64,000 nucleotides of DNA from Nereocystis luetkeana (GCA_031213475.1 JARUPZ010000017.1:9313587-9377586); one strand, 5' to 3'; counted from the stretch's first letter, positions 23,570 to 34,869 are shown. Program-made: numbers and translations. The notes: generated by a model not told the origin, from the letters alone.

Positions 23570-23762
23570 CTCTCGCGGAAGGTAAGCCTTGGCCTCCACG
23601 CTTTTGAGAAACTTCTGCGCGTGTGTACGAATCTGCGTGTCGGTTCGTGTCGTAACGAACAACTCCCGGATGACAACCCAGTCCCTGCCGTACATGCTGT
23701 AGCCTCGGAGGAAGTTCTTGTGCTCTTCTTCCGTCCACCTGCCCGTGTTTCCTCTCCACTCG
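23570..23762 (-). CDS. MYB-domain exon, SHAQKYF class (gene 1)
   Basis: A 193-bp exon on the minus strand, from CGCGAAG| to CGAGAG|GTACCG. One base completes a codon, then 64 codons follow. It encodes a single SHAQKYF-type MYB DNA-binding domain: GRWTEEEH with the first Trp, a central DW (GRDWVVI), and the third-helix signature RTDTQIRTHAQKFL. Such one-repeat plant/protist MYBs bind promoter DNA as transcription regulators. The exon at 49354-49546 has identical length and splice positions, with 42 of 64 residues identical. The upstream exon (start codon) is not identified. Long open frames overlapping on the same strand are shadows. Confidence 0.85.
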
Positions 23763-24340
23763 CTTCGCGGGGCAAGGGTGAGGGCGCAAAGCCAACCAAG
23801 AGAAAGACACGAGACGCGTTACTAATGTGTTCGCCATTATACACTAAATATATGCGTTACAGTTACGTTTGCCATTATGAACTAAATGCTTTACTACTAT
23901 GCTAGCCACTCGATGCGTAGAATAGGATTCGACGTCGACTACTCGGGAGCATTCCGAGAAAGAAGAAAACCAAGGAAACCAAAGAGGATATATACGCACA
24001 TTTGTACGAAGTAAAACAATGTTTGTTTCAAAGTGGTCAACCCAGTACTGCTGCTGTGTTGCAAGGGGAATTTTGTTACGGGAGCAACAACCAAAATTTC
24101 CTTGTTTTTGTATTGGTAGTGTTGTCATAGGTGGTATTAATAGTGCACATAGGCAATCACGACCCACTGACCCGCCTTTACACACGAGAGCGCGGAGGGC
24201 CGGCAACGTTTAATAAACACGCGTGTGTACTGTAGTATTCCTGTGATGGTTGTCAAAGGCGGGGTTGCACATGGAGCACACGAGCTGCACATTATATAGT
24301 TTCCACACCATTCATCGTCCCGAATTACCCGGCGGGTTTA

Positions 24341-24615
24341 TGTTTCGATCAAAGCCGGGACAAATTGTGTCCCTTGTTAGGTTTGCCTATCGAGCAATAC
24401 TCGTTTGGACTCAAGTGTGATTTTTGCTTAGAGACAGAAAGAGCAGTCTCATTTCCTTTTGTGCACGTGGAAACTGAGAGCGAGGCTCGTGCCTCGCTGA
24501 GAAAACCCCCGGTTTTCCCTCTAAGATACGTATCCCAAGTACTACAATACGATTCCAATACCTGAACCCAGGTAATTACTTGGCTTTCAGCCTCATTCAA
24601 AGCAGTATCATAGCA
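24341..24615 (-). mobile_element. LTR, 3' copy if the element reads minus
   Basis: 275 bp aligning with 26117-26394 throughout: GGACA near the start, TTCCTCTAAGATACG-type core, CCCAAGTACT, CCAATACCTG, CCCAGGTAATTAC. It begins TG and ends CA. Confidence 0.8.
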
Positions 24616-26116
24616 CTAGCCCATTCTGATGAGCCGTATAATATGCAGAATTATGATAAATGCATGGAAAACCTGATGCCATGAGCTAGAACATGAGTCG
24701 AAGATGCGGCTCCTCAAAACCCACTCCCACACCTACCTCTGAACGGCAAGGTAACGAATAAGGCAATGTAAGTAAAAAAATGCAAAGACATGAAGGCCCA
24801 GGCTTCAGGGACAGGAAAAATCGTCAACGAAAGCCATCGCCATACCACCCACAATGGGAATGGGGCGAAAAAGTGTCTATGGAAAAGCGAAACGTTGACA
24901 CAAAAAAGGGGCGCTCTCCACCTACCAGACCCACCAGCTCCCAGGAGTGAGAAATGGCCCTGGACCGGACCACGACAACTCACACCGCTTCTCCCACAAC
25001 CGGGTCCATCGGTACCCAAGACGTGGCGATGGGTCTGCGGCCTAGCAGGACAGCTTCTCTCGCCGGGCCGGCAACCGGGACCACCGGCGCCCAAGAGTTG
25101 GAGGGGATTTGGTCGGCCATGACGCCGGGTCCCGCCGCGGCACAGGCGACGCAAAAGGCAGTGGCCCCTCTCGCTGCAACGGGATTGCTTAGGGAGGAAC
25201 CGAGGGAAGGGGAGAGAGAGCTCGAGCGACGGAGAAACCGCTCACGCGGAGACGTTTTTCGAGCCAGCTCCTCCAGCTCCTCCACGGAAGGAACCGGAAG
25301 AGGTCCCGCCCTCGAGATCACGGGCATCAACAGCAAGAGGCAAGTAGTTCCCTCGCTTCCGCGCTTCTTGGGCGCCTGGCCATGTCCGATGACCGCACCA
25401 TGCCCGTGTCGTCTAACCTCGCCCACGTCCTAACATCGGCGATCGACTCCGCCGCCGCAGCCGCCGCGACAAAGTCCACCGCCGAAATAAAACACGAGTA
25501 CGAATACCTCGGTCCCAAAGACATCTCTGGCATTTCTATTATCTCTTTTCCCTCCTCAATCAACCCTTCGGACCCCGCGCAACAGCCCACTCGTTCGGTC
25601 AAGGCCTCTGCATCTGAAATGTTCATGATGTGCAACGATGACAGCCATGGAGGCCTTGGTTCTACCAACTGGATCCCTGGCTAGGAGTATTCCCTCCAGC
25701 AATCATTCGCGCGTGCCATCACGCCTGACAAGCCCACTACCCCCCCCCTCACTACCTTGATGGATAATTGTTTTGAGCATGTGGCGAGAAGGCACGGAAG
25801 GTGTCTTGAACGAGGCCCGTCTTCATGGGGCCGCTCGGGCTTCGTCCTGGGGCTTCTGCCCAGACTTTTGCTTTTCTTGTTCGTCTGTTGTACAAGGCGA
25901 TAGATCCACATCGACGAGCAGTCGGCGGTGGGCCACCGAGGGGCCCTGGGCCTCAGTGACTTGGCCACCGGGAGGGGAAGCAGACCTTCGCACCTCTTGA
26001 GTCTTCATCGTGCAGTGTGCGGAGCGAACGCACTCCAAAACCACAAAAGGCAAGAAATGAATGAACACAACGCGTATCAACAAAAAGGTGGAAACTCCTA
26101 AGCCGAAGACGCCACT
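24616..26116 (-). mobile_element. Internal region of a short LTR retrotransposon (TRIM/non-autonomous type)
   Basis: 1.5 kb between the two LTRs, too short for a full gag-pol. No protease, integrase or reverse transcriptase motif is visible. On the minus strand the 5' LTR end (CTTAACA) is followed by AGTGGCGTCTTCGGC, related to the junction of the LTR remnant at 33244. Coding-like frames exist on both strands. A minus frame at 25426-24980 contains MPVISRAGPLPVPS. A plus frame at 25382-25684 has GC-rich third positions and reads KHEYEYLGPKDISGIS. The gag-like frame near 28.6 kb shares MPVIS. No flanking target duplication was found. Confidence 0.6.
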
Positions 26117-26394
26117 TGTTAAGATCAAGGTCGGGACACTGTGTATCGCTTGTTTGGTTTTGCCTGTTGAGAAGGTACTCGTTGGGACTCACGTGTGATG
26201 TTTACTCAGGGATAGAATAAGAACAGCTATATAACTTGGTGCACGTGTAGACTGAGAGCAATCTTCATGACTCGCTAGGAAAACATCTTGGTTTTCCTCT
26301 AAGATACGCCTCCCAAGTACTGCATATACGATCCCAATACCTGCACCCAGGTAATTACCGGGCATTCAGTCTCATTCGAAGCAGTACCATGACA
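26117..26394 (-). mobile_element. LTR, 5' copy if the element reads minus
   Basis: 278 bp from TGTTAAGATC to CATGACA. It is the partner of 24341-24615, with which it shares order and spacing of all conserved blocks but is clearly diverged, so the insertion is old. Confidence 0.8.
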
Positions 26395-26396
26395 TG

Positions 26397-27310
26397 AGCG
26401 GCTCATTGCCCATCCGCTGTATTCCGCTCCTATAGAAGAGACTCCAGTTACGAATGGTCGTCTCGATGCTCTCGCATTGTGCTTTCTTGATACGAGAGGT
26501 GGTCGACACGTTTTCGGCGATGGAATCCAGGATGAGAGCGGAGTGAAGTACTCGTGGCAGAGGCCCACACCACACACACGTATGCGAAAGGGGCTTCATT
26601 ACCTCAGCTTTTAGCTTCAACAGACCGGCCGCCATTTCGCACAGCTCCCTCTCTAGTTGTTTATAGCACGCCCACGCGGACCCGTTGTTACTCCGGCAGA
26701 ATGTTGGCGTTCTCGTATACGAGGCTGCCCACGTACAAAGTCTGCATTGCCACCTCTGGCCTGGTGCTTCGATGACAGACGGTGAGGTTCGGACTACCTC
26801 GTGCCGTGTCAGCACCGAGATGGTATCCGTCTTTTCTGACAGTGGAGGTCTGCTTTTTTGAAAAAACCGTCCAATGTCGGTCTTAATCTTCGCTATGTTT
26901 TACGGCGACTAAAAGGTAGTGCCTGCATCGTCGGTGTAAAGCATGTCCACACCACCGTTCGTACGAATGCTAACGGCTCGACGTCCCCCCTACTCCGTCC
27001 TCCTGGACGAGAATCATACTGTTTACCAGCACGGCGCGTATGACAGCGGCGACAATAAGGGAAGAATAGAGGCGACACCACTGATCCTTAACGCAGACCC
27101 TGTGTGACGCGTCAAACTATCCCGAGTACTCACCATCTCGCCCACGCGCGCGAGCTCACATTCCTTCGAAGACCTGGCGGATGCCTGTAAGTCTTTTCTC
27201 TGGTACACCGAAGCGACCGAGCACCATCCACAGCTCTCGGTTGACCGAGTCATACACGTTCGGTAGGCCAAGAAAGTACATACTTCGTATACAGGGGAGA
27301 GGCGTTCTAC
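26397..27310 (-). pseudogene. Decayed non-LTR (LINE) reverse transcriptase fragment
   Basis: The minus strand, in shifting frames, reads as the second half of a LINE reverse transcriptase. Near 27270-27160 it has LPNVYDSVNREL then GRFGVPEKRL (palm A-type region). It then passes through QGLR and the C/D region, with the catalytic YADD-like position degraded to TPTMQA in the open frame near 26940. The C-terminal block follows with LKLKAEVM, QCESIETTIRN and RMG. Several frameshifts and stops are present and the 5' part is missing. It ends at the LTR boundary at 26394, suggesting that the LTR element inserted into or beside it. Confidence 0.75.
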
Positions 27311-28797
27311 GTCTGAGCATGATACTTAACAAAACCAGGTACCTGATATACGTACGCACCGGTTCGTATCGCGTACGTAGCAATAAACATGGTTGTTACA
27401 AACTTCCACAGAAAAAGCCGGTTGTCGGTTATTGCATCCAATAAAGCCAGAACGAACGAAGTTGTATGCAAATCACTGAATTCCGCACGCATGTATGGGA
27501 TGGTAACCAAAAAGAAGTGTTGGAATTCACAACAAAAACCAAAACAATCGATTGTCATGCAAGACCTACGTATCGCAGAAATGTCTTTAACGTCGTACCT
27601 GGTACACGATATTGCTCTACGCTGTGCCTGGTATTGGTACAGCATTGTATTGAGCCCACGAAACGAACGCACCGGGGGGGGGGAGTGTGGCATCAAGCTC
27701 TCCAGGCTAAACACAAGGAAAAACAGGCCGAAGCAAGTGTCAGCATCATAGCTCTCGAAACAAGGCGGAACATAAGAGCGCCAAAGCAGGGATCCGTTTT
27801 TTTTTAAAGAGCTTTTGTAAGGCACAAAACAGAGCTGAAGTTTTTGCCGAAAACTTAGGAACCTGCAGGTTGTCGATGCTTGCTGATGAGTGCTGATGAT
27901 GATCATCGTTATCGCTCGCGCCGACGTTCCCGAAGCTCACACCGCCTTCGCTTCCTGCCATGCTCCTCCCCAGACTCCACGACGCCAGCTCTCTTCCACA
28001 CGTTCTCATCCTACCCGGCGTCGTCGAGCGCCTTGCCCACCATCATCCCCCCACGGCGCAAACCCTCGTCCTGCCCACAACCACCATCCGTTTGATTCTG
28101 GCTGCCAACATACCGGCACCCCTCGCTGTTCTCACCTTTCCTGCTCTCGTTTTCAACTAGCAATGGGGGTGGCCACTGCGTGGGGCAGTCGAAGCTGGTA
28201 GCTGCTGCTGCTGCGGTTGCTGTTGCTGGAACGTCTGTGTCTGCAGCTGCTGTAGGCGCTCCTCCTCAAGCCCCCTCACCTTTTTTTCTTGTCTAACGTA
28301 ACCATAACCTCCTCCCGATCTCCGCATTGCGTATCCACTCTGTGCACCGTAACTACCAGTAGTCTCGGCCCCTTCTCCTCCTCCTGCTCACCACCATGTT
28401 CCTCTCTCTGACCCCCAGGCAGCCCTCCCTCAGCCCCCACCAGACCCCTATCGCTCTGTTGTAAAGCCCCTTTCTCTGCGCACTCCTCATCCGACCCCAT
28501 CCCCATACTTCCACCAGCGTTTAGCGGTTGACGCGCAAGATCCATGCTCCTGGTGTCGAGTATCCCAGGCTCTGAAATAACAGGCATACTCCTCTGGCGG
28601 ATTCTAGTACCCGCCAATACTCTAGACCGCCCTTCTGCAGCTTTTATTCGGTGATGTTGGAAGAAGGTTCCAGTAGATCGTACGGTATGGGAGCTTTAAG
28701 ACTCCCCTGAGCCTCGCTCGCAAAATTAAAGCATACTGTCTCCCGTCCTCTTTCCTGCAGTGGCGTAAGACAAGGGCCCCACTCGCTTTCCTCGCTG

Positions 28798-29382
28798 CTA
28801 GAAGTCGCATGTTGCTGCCGCCCAAGGATTAGCTCTCACAGTATCCTGCACTGGGTCGGCTTGGGGTTGGTTCTTGGCGATCGCAGGCTCCTTGGCCTGG
28901 GCCTGAGTGCCCTCCCTCCTCTCTGCCTCCTCTTGTGCCGTTAAGGTTGCATGCTCCTTGCAAACTGCCTGCTCTCGGTCCACATGTTTCTGAAGGGCTT
29001 CTCGTTTTCCTTTCATGACAAGATTCTCAACCGCGTGGCTTATCTTCGATGGACAGCGTCGGAAAGGAGAATAGATCCATGGCGCACCCTTCGCCCGAGC
29101 CACCGCGACTTATATGTATGTCAACAGACGAGCGCGATGGGACAACTCGTGCGCCGGGTTGGGTAGGGCGGTGTGTCGCTCGATCTTGCCAACAGGAGTA
29201 GCAGCAGGAGCTGGAAAAATGTCAAAGTACAATATGTTGCTGTTAGACTGGGAGGAAAAGGCGCCTCCCATCGCCGAACTTTGGGACCCTTGGAAGTCAT
29301 CAACATAAAAATGTGGACCCCATTCGGAGAGACCTAACCCTCTCCGCGATATCCGTACATTAATTGCAGCCACGTGAAACAC
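28798..29382 (-). pseudogene. Gag-like or unknown ORF with one in-frame stop
   Basis: On the minus strand a single frame runs from 29382 to 28798, interrupted once by a TAA just after TYI (near 29107). After the stop it continues as RRCPSKISHAVENLVMKG, REALQKHVDREQAVCKEH and a Glu/Gln/Ala-rich segment typical of a coiled coil. Two further minus frames (28825-28622 with KLPYRTIYWNLLPT, and 28617-28276 with MPVISEPGILDTRSMD) look like continuations in other frames. The MPVIS motif also occurs in the LTR element at 25.3 kb, so a retroelement origin is likely but unproven. Confidence 0.45.
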
Positions 29383-30901
29383 ACCAACCTGCCAATCAAA
29401 CTACAGCACATTAGACATTGACGCGACTATGAACAACGACTATGTACTCGGGTTAGTTGTTGTCGTCCTCATATTAAGTATCAAATCTAGGAGTCCGTGG
29501 CCACACAAAGGTGCTGGAGCCCTACTAGCAGGAGGATCCGAAACACCAAAACAAATCAAAACTCGGCTGGGAAGCCCGGCACTTCCCACCTAAAAAAAAA
29601 ACACGAGACGAAGAAGGGGCACACATGAGAAACGCAATCAGTGTGCAAACTGAACTAACATGGCCGCGGGTATCCACGCGAATACACAGAGTTCCCCTTG
29701 TCCCCACAATCATCCCACTCGTGGCTACTGACTACAGCGGTTGCTGCCTGGAGTGCTGTCTGTACCGTTCGTTCGAAATGCACCGTAGTCGCGAACACAG
29801 AGAGAGGCACGCTTGCCGGTATTTTGCTCTCACCACCATTGGTCCAGCTAGTTTTATTCAATTTCCTTACCAGGTAGTTTTTTATTCCTTTCATTCTGCA
29901 TATTTTTATGTTCTTCTTTTTCTCCTTCTTCTCTTTTTCTCTCGTGTGACGTGCGATGAACCAGGCTTCATATAAAAACCGCTCGGCACCCTACACGCTC
30001 GTGTGACCCTCTATGAGGAACAGGGTTTGCCCCTATATAGCAATACACAAACAAAGGCTCGCGTTTCGCGCTCGCGCACCTTCTAATTTCCTCAGTAATT
30101 GTTGACGAAGAAAATACATCAATTTCTATGGCACCGTGCTAATAGTAATATAATGCACTATTAATGAGAGTAGAGACAATACGGGAGTACTGGTATTAAT
30201 AGTATTTCTTTCGCAAGAGGGACACGTCGTGATCCTGAACTGCGAAAATAAAAAATAACCATATCATTTATTCGTCGACAATTTCAGCGACATTTCCAGA
30301 GTCTTATTTGTTATTGGGCTGATCTTGCGCAAAAAACGTGCAGGAATCATTTTTCGGCGTCGACCTTTTTGGCTTATTAATAGAAGTAATGAAAGTCAAA
30401 GTCATACAGCAGTATTTATTTGATACCTGGTACCAGGTATATATTATTTTGCCTTTCCCATCCCGACGATGCGCAACATGAGCTTCAACGTTGGTCACAT
30501 CCCCAGGAAGAAATAACCGAGGGAAACCAAAACAAAAACGAAACCGACGCACAATGTCTAAATCCCTTCTCTCTATATAGCATGACATACATACCTGGTA
30601 TACCTTACTGGTCTGTAAACCTGTACATTGATCGTGTTCTCCGTTAGCTTAGCAGTGCCCCACAGATTGCTCCATTGCATGTACACAGCAGTAGTCGTTT
30701 ATCTTGTCTATTATTACTATCATAGATCGTGACCACAGAGCAGAGGTGATATCAATCTCTCTAGGGCAATAAGTGGGGCGGCATCGGCTAAACGAAGTAG
30801 CCCGGCGAGCCGTTGGGGTAGAGGACGTATCTGAAGCGACACGTTCGGAGCTATATACAGCAGTAAGTATGCGAATCGCGCGAAGCGTGCAAGATACTGA
30901 T

Positions 30902-30959
30902 AATAGACTGCTCGCTCTTCTGACGGTTTTGCTGTGATATAAAGTTGCAGACCTCGTGG
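30902..30959 (+). repeat. Tandem duplication, left unit
   Basis: The unit from AATAGACTGCTCGCTCTTC to GACCTCGTGG is repeated at 31067-31130 with a few changes. A piggyBac-like MITE sits exactly at the junction. Confidence 0.8.
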
Positions 30960-30963
30960 TTAA

Positions 30964-31062
30964 CCCTTTTAGGACTGCAGTCTCGTTTTGGGGACAATTG
31001 GGGACAAATTACTTGGAATTTGAGTGTCTTGTCCCCAAAACGGGACTGGAGTTCTAAAGGGG
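30964..31062 (+). mobile_element. 99-bp piggyBac-like MITE
   Basis: The left end CCCTTTTAGGACTGCAGTCT and the complement of the right end CCCCTTTAGAACTCCAGTCC are inverted repeats that extend through CGTTTTGGGGACAA (about 34 bp). TTAA flanks both sides (30960-30963 and 31063-31066), the target duplication and CCC terminus characteristic of piggyBac elements. The interior is non-coding. Confidence 0.85.
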
Positions 31063-31066
31063 TTAA

Positions 31067-31130
31067 TAGACTGCTCGCTCTTCGTAGACGGTCTTGCTGT
31101 GACATAAAGTCGTAGGTCTCGTGGTTTTAG
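31067..31130 (+). repeat. Tandem duplication, right unit
   Basis: Second copy of the unit at 30902-30959: TAGACTGCTCGCTCTTCGTAGACGG, in pieces, through CTCGTGGTTTT. Confidence 0.8.
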
Positions 31131-31370
31131 TGGCGCATGGGGTCCGAAAGTTAAAATTGTGTATGGCGTCAAAATCATCAATAATAATACAAATAATATT
31201 AATAATATTAATAGTATAAACGTGTGAACAACACGCATAACATATTGTATAACCAGGTGTACCACACACGGCGGTCACACGGCGTTTCCCCGTTTCTTGT
31301 ACTGCTGCGTAGTAGTGTGTTTTTAGTTTCCTTTGTATTTAGTTCATCAGAGGTTGTTATTTTTCAGTGA

Positions 31371-31680
31371 TGTAAGAAACCGGGTACCGGTTATAACCGG
31401 TCACCACCAGTTTCCGCGGTAGGTTACATGGGAATTCCAGGTTATTTTTACTTCCGGGGGGCCCCTGATTGGGGGTGGGTGTATTTCCATGGTGCGGGAC
31501 CCCTTCCGACCCACAGCAGACAGCAGACGACAAAATGTCAAAAGTGTACGTTGTATACCACCCCGGAGATCGGACGTTTTCGTCCCCGGCCAGCGCGGTT
31601 ATAACCGGTAGGTTAGAACAAAAGCTGATTTACGGTTCTAACCGGTAGGTTACATAGTTCACGCGCGGTTTCTAACTTCC
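31371..31680. repeat. Block with GGTTATAACCGG palindromes, possible foldback element
   Basis: ACCGGTTATAACCGGT occurs near 31386-31401 and GGTTATAACCGGTAGGTTA near 31597, with TTCTAACCGGTAGGTTACAT near 31637. The outer ends (GTAAGAAACCGGG on the left, complement GTTAGAAACCGCG on the right) are weak inverted repeats. No target duplication is clear. Confidence 0.4.
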
Positions 31681-31911
31681 CTGTTATTTTTTGCCGATGG
31701 TCGTTAAGGACAAAGGGACACAGCTAATGAGATCAGTTCAATGTTCAATCCCGGGTCCCGGATGGGTTGATCTTGGATTCGGAATGAGACCTGGGCTCGT
31801 CGCCACGAAAAAACGAAAATACCACTAAAAAGAGCTGGGGTAACTTTTGAGTTATAACAGACAAAACAGAAAAATGGGAACGAAACAAAAAATGAGAACG
31901 GACGTTTTTTT

Positions 31912-32232
31912 TTAGAAAGCAAACCAATTGTGTACAACTCCAAGAAAAAAAGTTGACAGTCCTGTGGGGCTGTACAGCAGCCTTCGAATGAGCTGTCGCT
32001 CAGGCTGGAAGTCCTCGGCATCGCCGCGGTAGCCAGCATCTAGAGAAATCACAAAAGAGCCAGCGTATATCGCTTTTTGCGCCCACCCGAAGGCACGAGA
32101 TGGAGCATGACCGTTCTGACGAGCTCCTCTCACAGGGCTGGCCAAGGGGTTTCGCAGGATCATTTTAGTTATCTGATACACCACATGGTTCTGGAGATAC
32201 GGCTTGGGTCTCATTTTAGGCTTCGTTCCCAT
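31912..32232 (-). other. Unrecognised 106-codon open frame
   Basis: The minus frame reads KPYLQNHVVYQITKMILRNP and SFVISLDAGYRGDAEDF and looks more protein-like than its neighbours. No family is recognised. Just upstream (minus strand) a segment reading GLLDLKVNVRVTTTT resembles a minus segment near 29470 (GLLDLILNMRTTTT), a dispersed sequence of about 45 bp. A retroelement leader or coding fragment is possible. Confidence 0.25.
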
Positions 32233-32954
32233 TTTTCCGATTTGTCTGTTTTATGCCAACATGTTCAGGACTCCATCGTTGGTCCCGACCCGACCGTTCC
32301 TCCAGTGCTCCAGGTGGAATACATTGTCTGAGTCACTCGGAAGTATAAGAGTGGTTGTTGTTACCCTGACATTAACTTTCAAATCAAGGAGTCCGTAACT
32401 GTTACCAAGGTACGAGGTATTGGTAAGAATTATTGGCACCGCATATATATATATATATAACATATATATATTATACCTGGTATATTTATATATATATATT
32501 ATATATAATATGTGATGTGTGGTTTGGGGGGAACCTAAAACTCGGCCTCTATACAGTTATTTATGGGAAACACTGCTGTTGAAATTGAGGGAAAGAGGTT
32601 CCCAACGAAGAGCAGTGCAGTGAAACACATCCGACAATATATCCAAGAATTTTGAACATGGGTGCTTAAGGCTGAATTCCGAAACAGGCACACACGGGAC
32701 AGGGGTGGCAGTGAACTGTACCATGTATGAAGTAAAGGGACGGCGGCAAATCCTGGTCACATGTTGGTATTTTTGTCGGGAGAGTGCAGGCAAACCAACG
32801 GGGCGACTTTTATTATTATTGTTTGCGAGGTAGGTACCATTCAATCCGGAGATACAACTACACTGACGTATCTAGATCATACATGCCGCCGAGGGCACTG
32901 ACGCTCTTTCTGCCCAGCATCACTACATACACTGTAGCAGTGTATATTGTGAAG

Positions 32955-33320
32955 GTTTGGGTTATAGGGTCTTAGTCCGTTGGGCTAATGGTCAAATTAA
33001 CCGATCATCTACTACCCAATCTAATAAAAAAACTCGTAACACCCCCCCCTGAACGGACCGGATATATACGGTCGCCGCGTGTGACACCAACACGCGCCGT
33101 TCCAATTTCTGGGATCCAGATGTACTTTCAGATTCTTGACATACATGAGGAAATTCACGTTTCTTTCAAAAGCGATTTCAGGGAGGAACGTGGTAATATT
33201 CGAATTCACAACCAACGACCCATGTCCTGCCGACGACGCCATTTGTTAAGATCTTATTAATAGTCCGTTGGGCTAAAGGCAAAATGTTAACCGATCGCCT
33301 ACTACCCAATCTAAGCCTCA
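32955..33320 (-). mobile_element. Small LTR-type remnant with start codon at the LTR border
   Basis: The sequence TAGTCCGTTGGGCTAA through ACTACCCAATCTAA occurs at about 32973-33027 and again at 33262-33316. The right copy is preceded by TGTTAAGATC (33244), the same terminal sequence as the LTR at 26117. On the minus strand the LTR end is followed at once by ATGGCGTCGTCGGCAGG and a 73-codon frame ending at 33021, compatible with a truncated gag start. Confidence 0.45.
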
Positions 33321-33475
33321 GAACAATATCGTCATTCTTCATCCTACTCTAGAACCACCATTGATTTCGACAATAATAATACAAACGATAGACGCATACT
33401 ACCACTCTACAGCGGTACCCTCATGCTCGGTCTGTTTTCGAGCAAATACATACCTGGTATGTATGTATGTGCAAT

Positions 33476-33543
33476 TAGTTTTTCCGATATAAACGCCTAG
33501 TTTTTCCGGTATAAACGCTTAGTTTTCCCGGTATAAACGCTTG
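33476..33543 (+). repeat. 25-bp tandem repeat, three copies
   Basis: Three copies of TAGTTTTTCCGGTATAAACG-type units with single-base changes. Confidence 0.85.
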
Positions 33544-34337
33544 GTGATTTGATGGGGTTCTCCCACACTGACACTTAGAAGTGACCACGAACACGAAACT
33601 TAAAATCCACCACAATAATAGTACAACTACTGTGTTGTCGTTTTGGTGAGCTAAGCTACTAAAAATACACTATTATTATCGCAAGGAGGGTGTTGTGTGC
33701 ACAATGGAAATATGCTAACTGCAGTACTACTCGTACATAGTATACCACCTACCTGGTGGCACAGCAGGGTGGTAGCGGTGCTCAGTGCTATTATTAATAA
33801 TACTTCGTCGAAAAAGCGACGGCCGTAAGTTGAATGGGTTTTCTCGATACTAGCATATGGTACCAGGTATGATAGGGGTAGGGGTGGATGATACCTGGTA
33901 TCAATTTAATAATAACTTGAGCTTCGTAGCGGGTATCAACTAGTTTTGACAAGACGTTGAAGAGTTCCTATTTTGGTTTTCGGCTTGCAGGTTATTGTGA
34001 TGCCAACGTGAGCACACACTGCCGTAAAGGCTCCAAAGTTTATCGAAAGGTGTAGAACTACAAATAAACAGCAGTTAGTAGTTGTCAGATCGAGGATATC
34101 GTCTCAACTCATCTTTGCAAGCTGTGGGATACTTCGATCGCACTGTATTAATACTGGTATTTTTTTTCAGGAGGAATTTAGAGCGGCGTCCTCGCTGAGC
34201 ACACAACAATAATATGCTTATCAACTCTATAGATTCTTATAAAAACAACAAAAAAACTAAATATCTTACCTACCAACTTCTCAGCACGTGTCGCGTACTA
34301 CTACTTACTGCTGTATGCGTGCCCGGTGGCGTCTCAC

Positions 34338-34621
34338 CTAGACCGGCTGCTTCTTGGGAAACGTGCGAAGGGGGGGCTCCGTTTTTTGCGGGTGGCGTGG
34401 CTGTCCATCATGCTTGGAAAATTCCGAGGATCCGGACCGGTTCGACGATCTGGCGCTTGAAGTTGTGGAGGAGGTGGTAATTCCTGCCGTGCGTCACTCG
34501 AAGCCACAGCAATAACAGTAGCAGGAGGAGCAGAAGGAGCAGCAGTAAAAGCAGGAGGACCATCAGCAGCAGCGTCGACTGCCGTCTTTGCGCTTTTTCT
34601 GCCTCGTGGAGATGATTTGAA
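34338..34621 (-). CDS. Probable exon, Ala/Pro-rich with basic tail
   Basis: A 284-bp minus-strand exon from CTTGGCAG| to TCTAG|GTGAGA, phase 0 at the start and phase 2 at the end. It encodes FKSSPRGRKSAKTAV, an Ala/Pro-rich middle from GCTCCT-type repeats, then RRTGPDPRNFPSMMDSHATR and a basic cluster KKRSPPFARFPRSSRS that could be a nuclear localisation signal. Its phase-0 start matches the phase-0 end of the exon at 36589-36837. An overlapping poly-Leu frame is a repeat artefact. The family is not recognised. Confidence 0.4.
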
Positions 34622-34869
34622 CTGCCAAGGGCGACGACAGCACACAACGTAACAACAGGGGTTCAGGACACGACTTAGTTTACATTGACTGCCCAAGGAT
34701 TGATGTTGAATACCATCAGTCACCATGCATGTTCGATCTATATATATATGTCACGTACGGCAGTAGTAGCTTTACTAGCCCTCGAAGAGTGCTGACAGCC
34801 TATCTATACTCCTTCCCGTAGCTGTTATGTGCATTCTTTCCATCACTTTGAAGGTATTCGCCCTTGTTT

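Noticed and set aside
27307..27906. 199-codon minus-strand frame
   Set aside because: Its right part is unique DNA without codon bias and its left part overlaps the decayed LINE in another frame. No domain and no splice support.
34408..34647. Poly-Leu minus frame
   Set aside because: Repeat-driven alternative frame of the Ala/Pro exon at 34338-34621.
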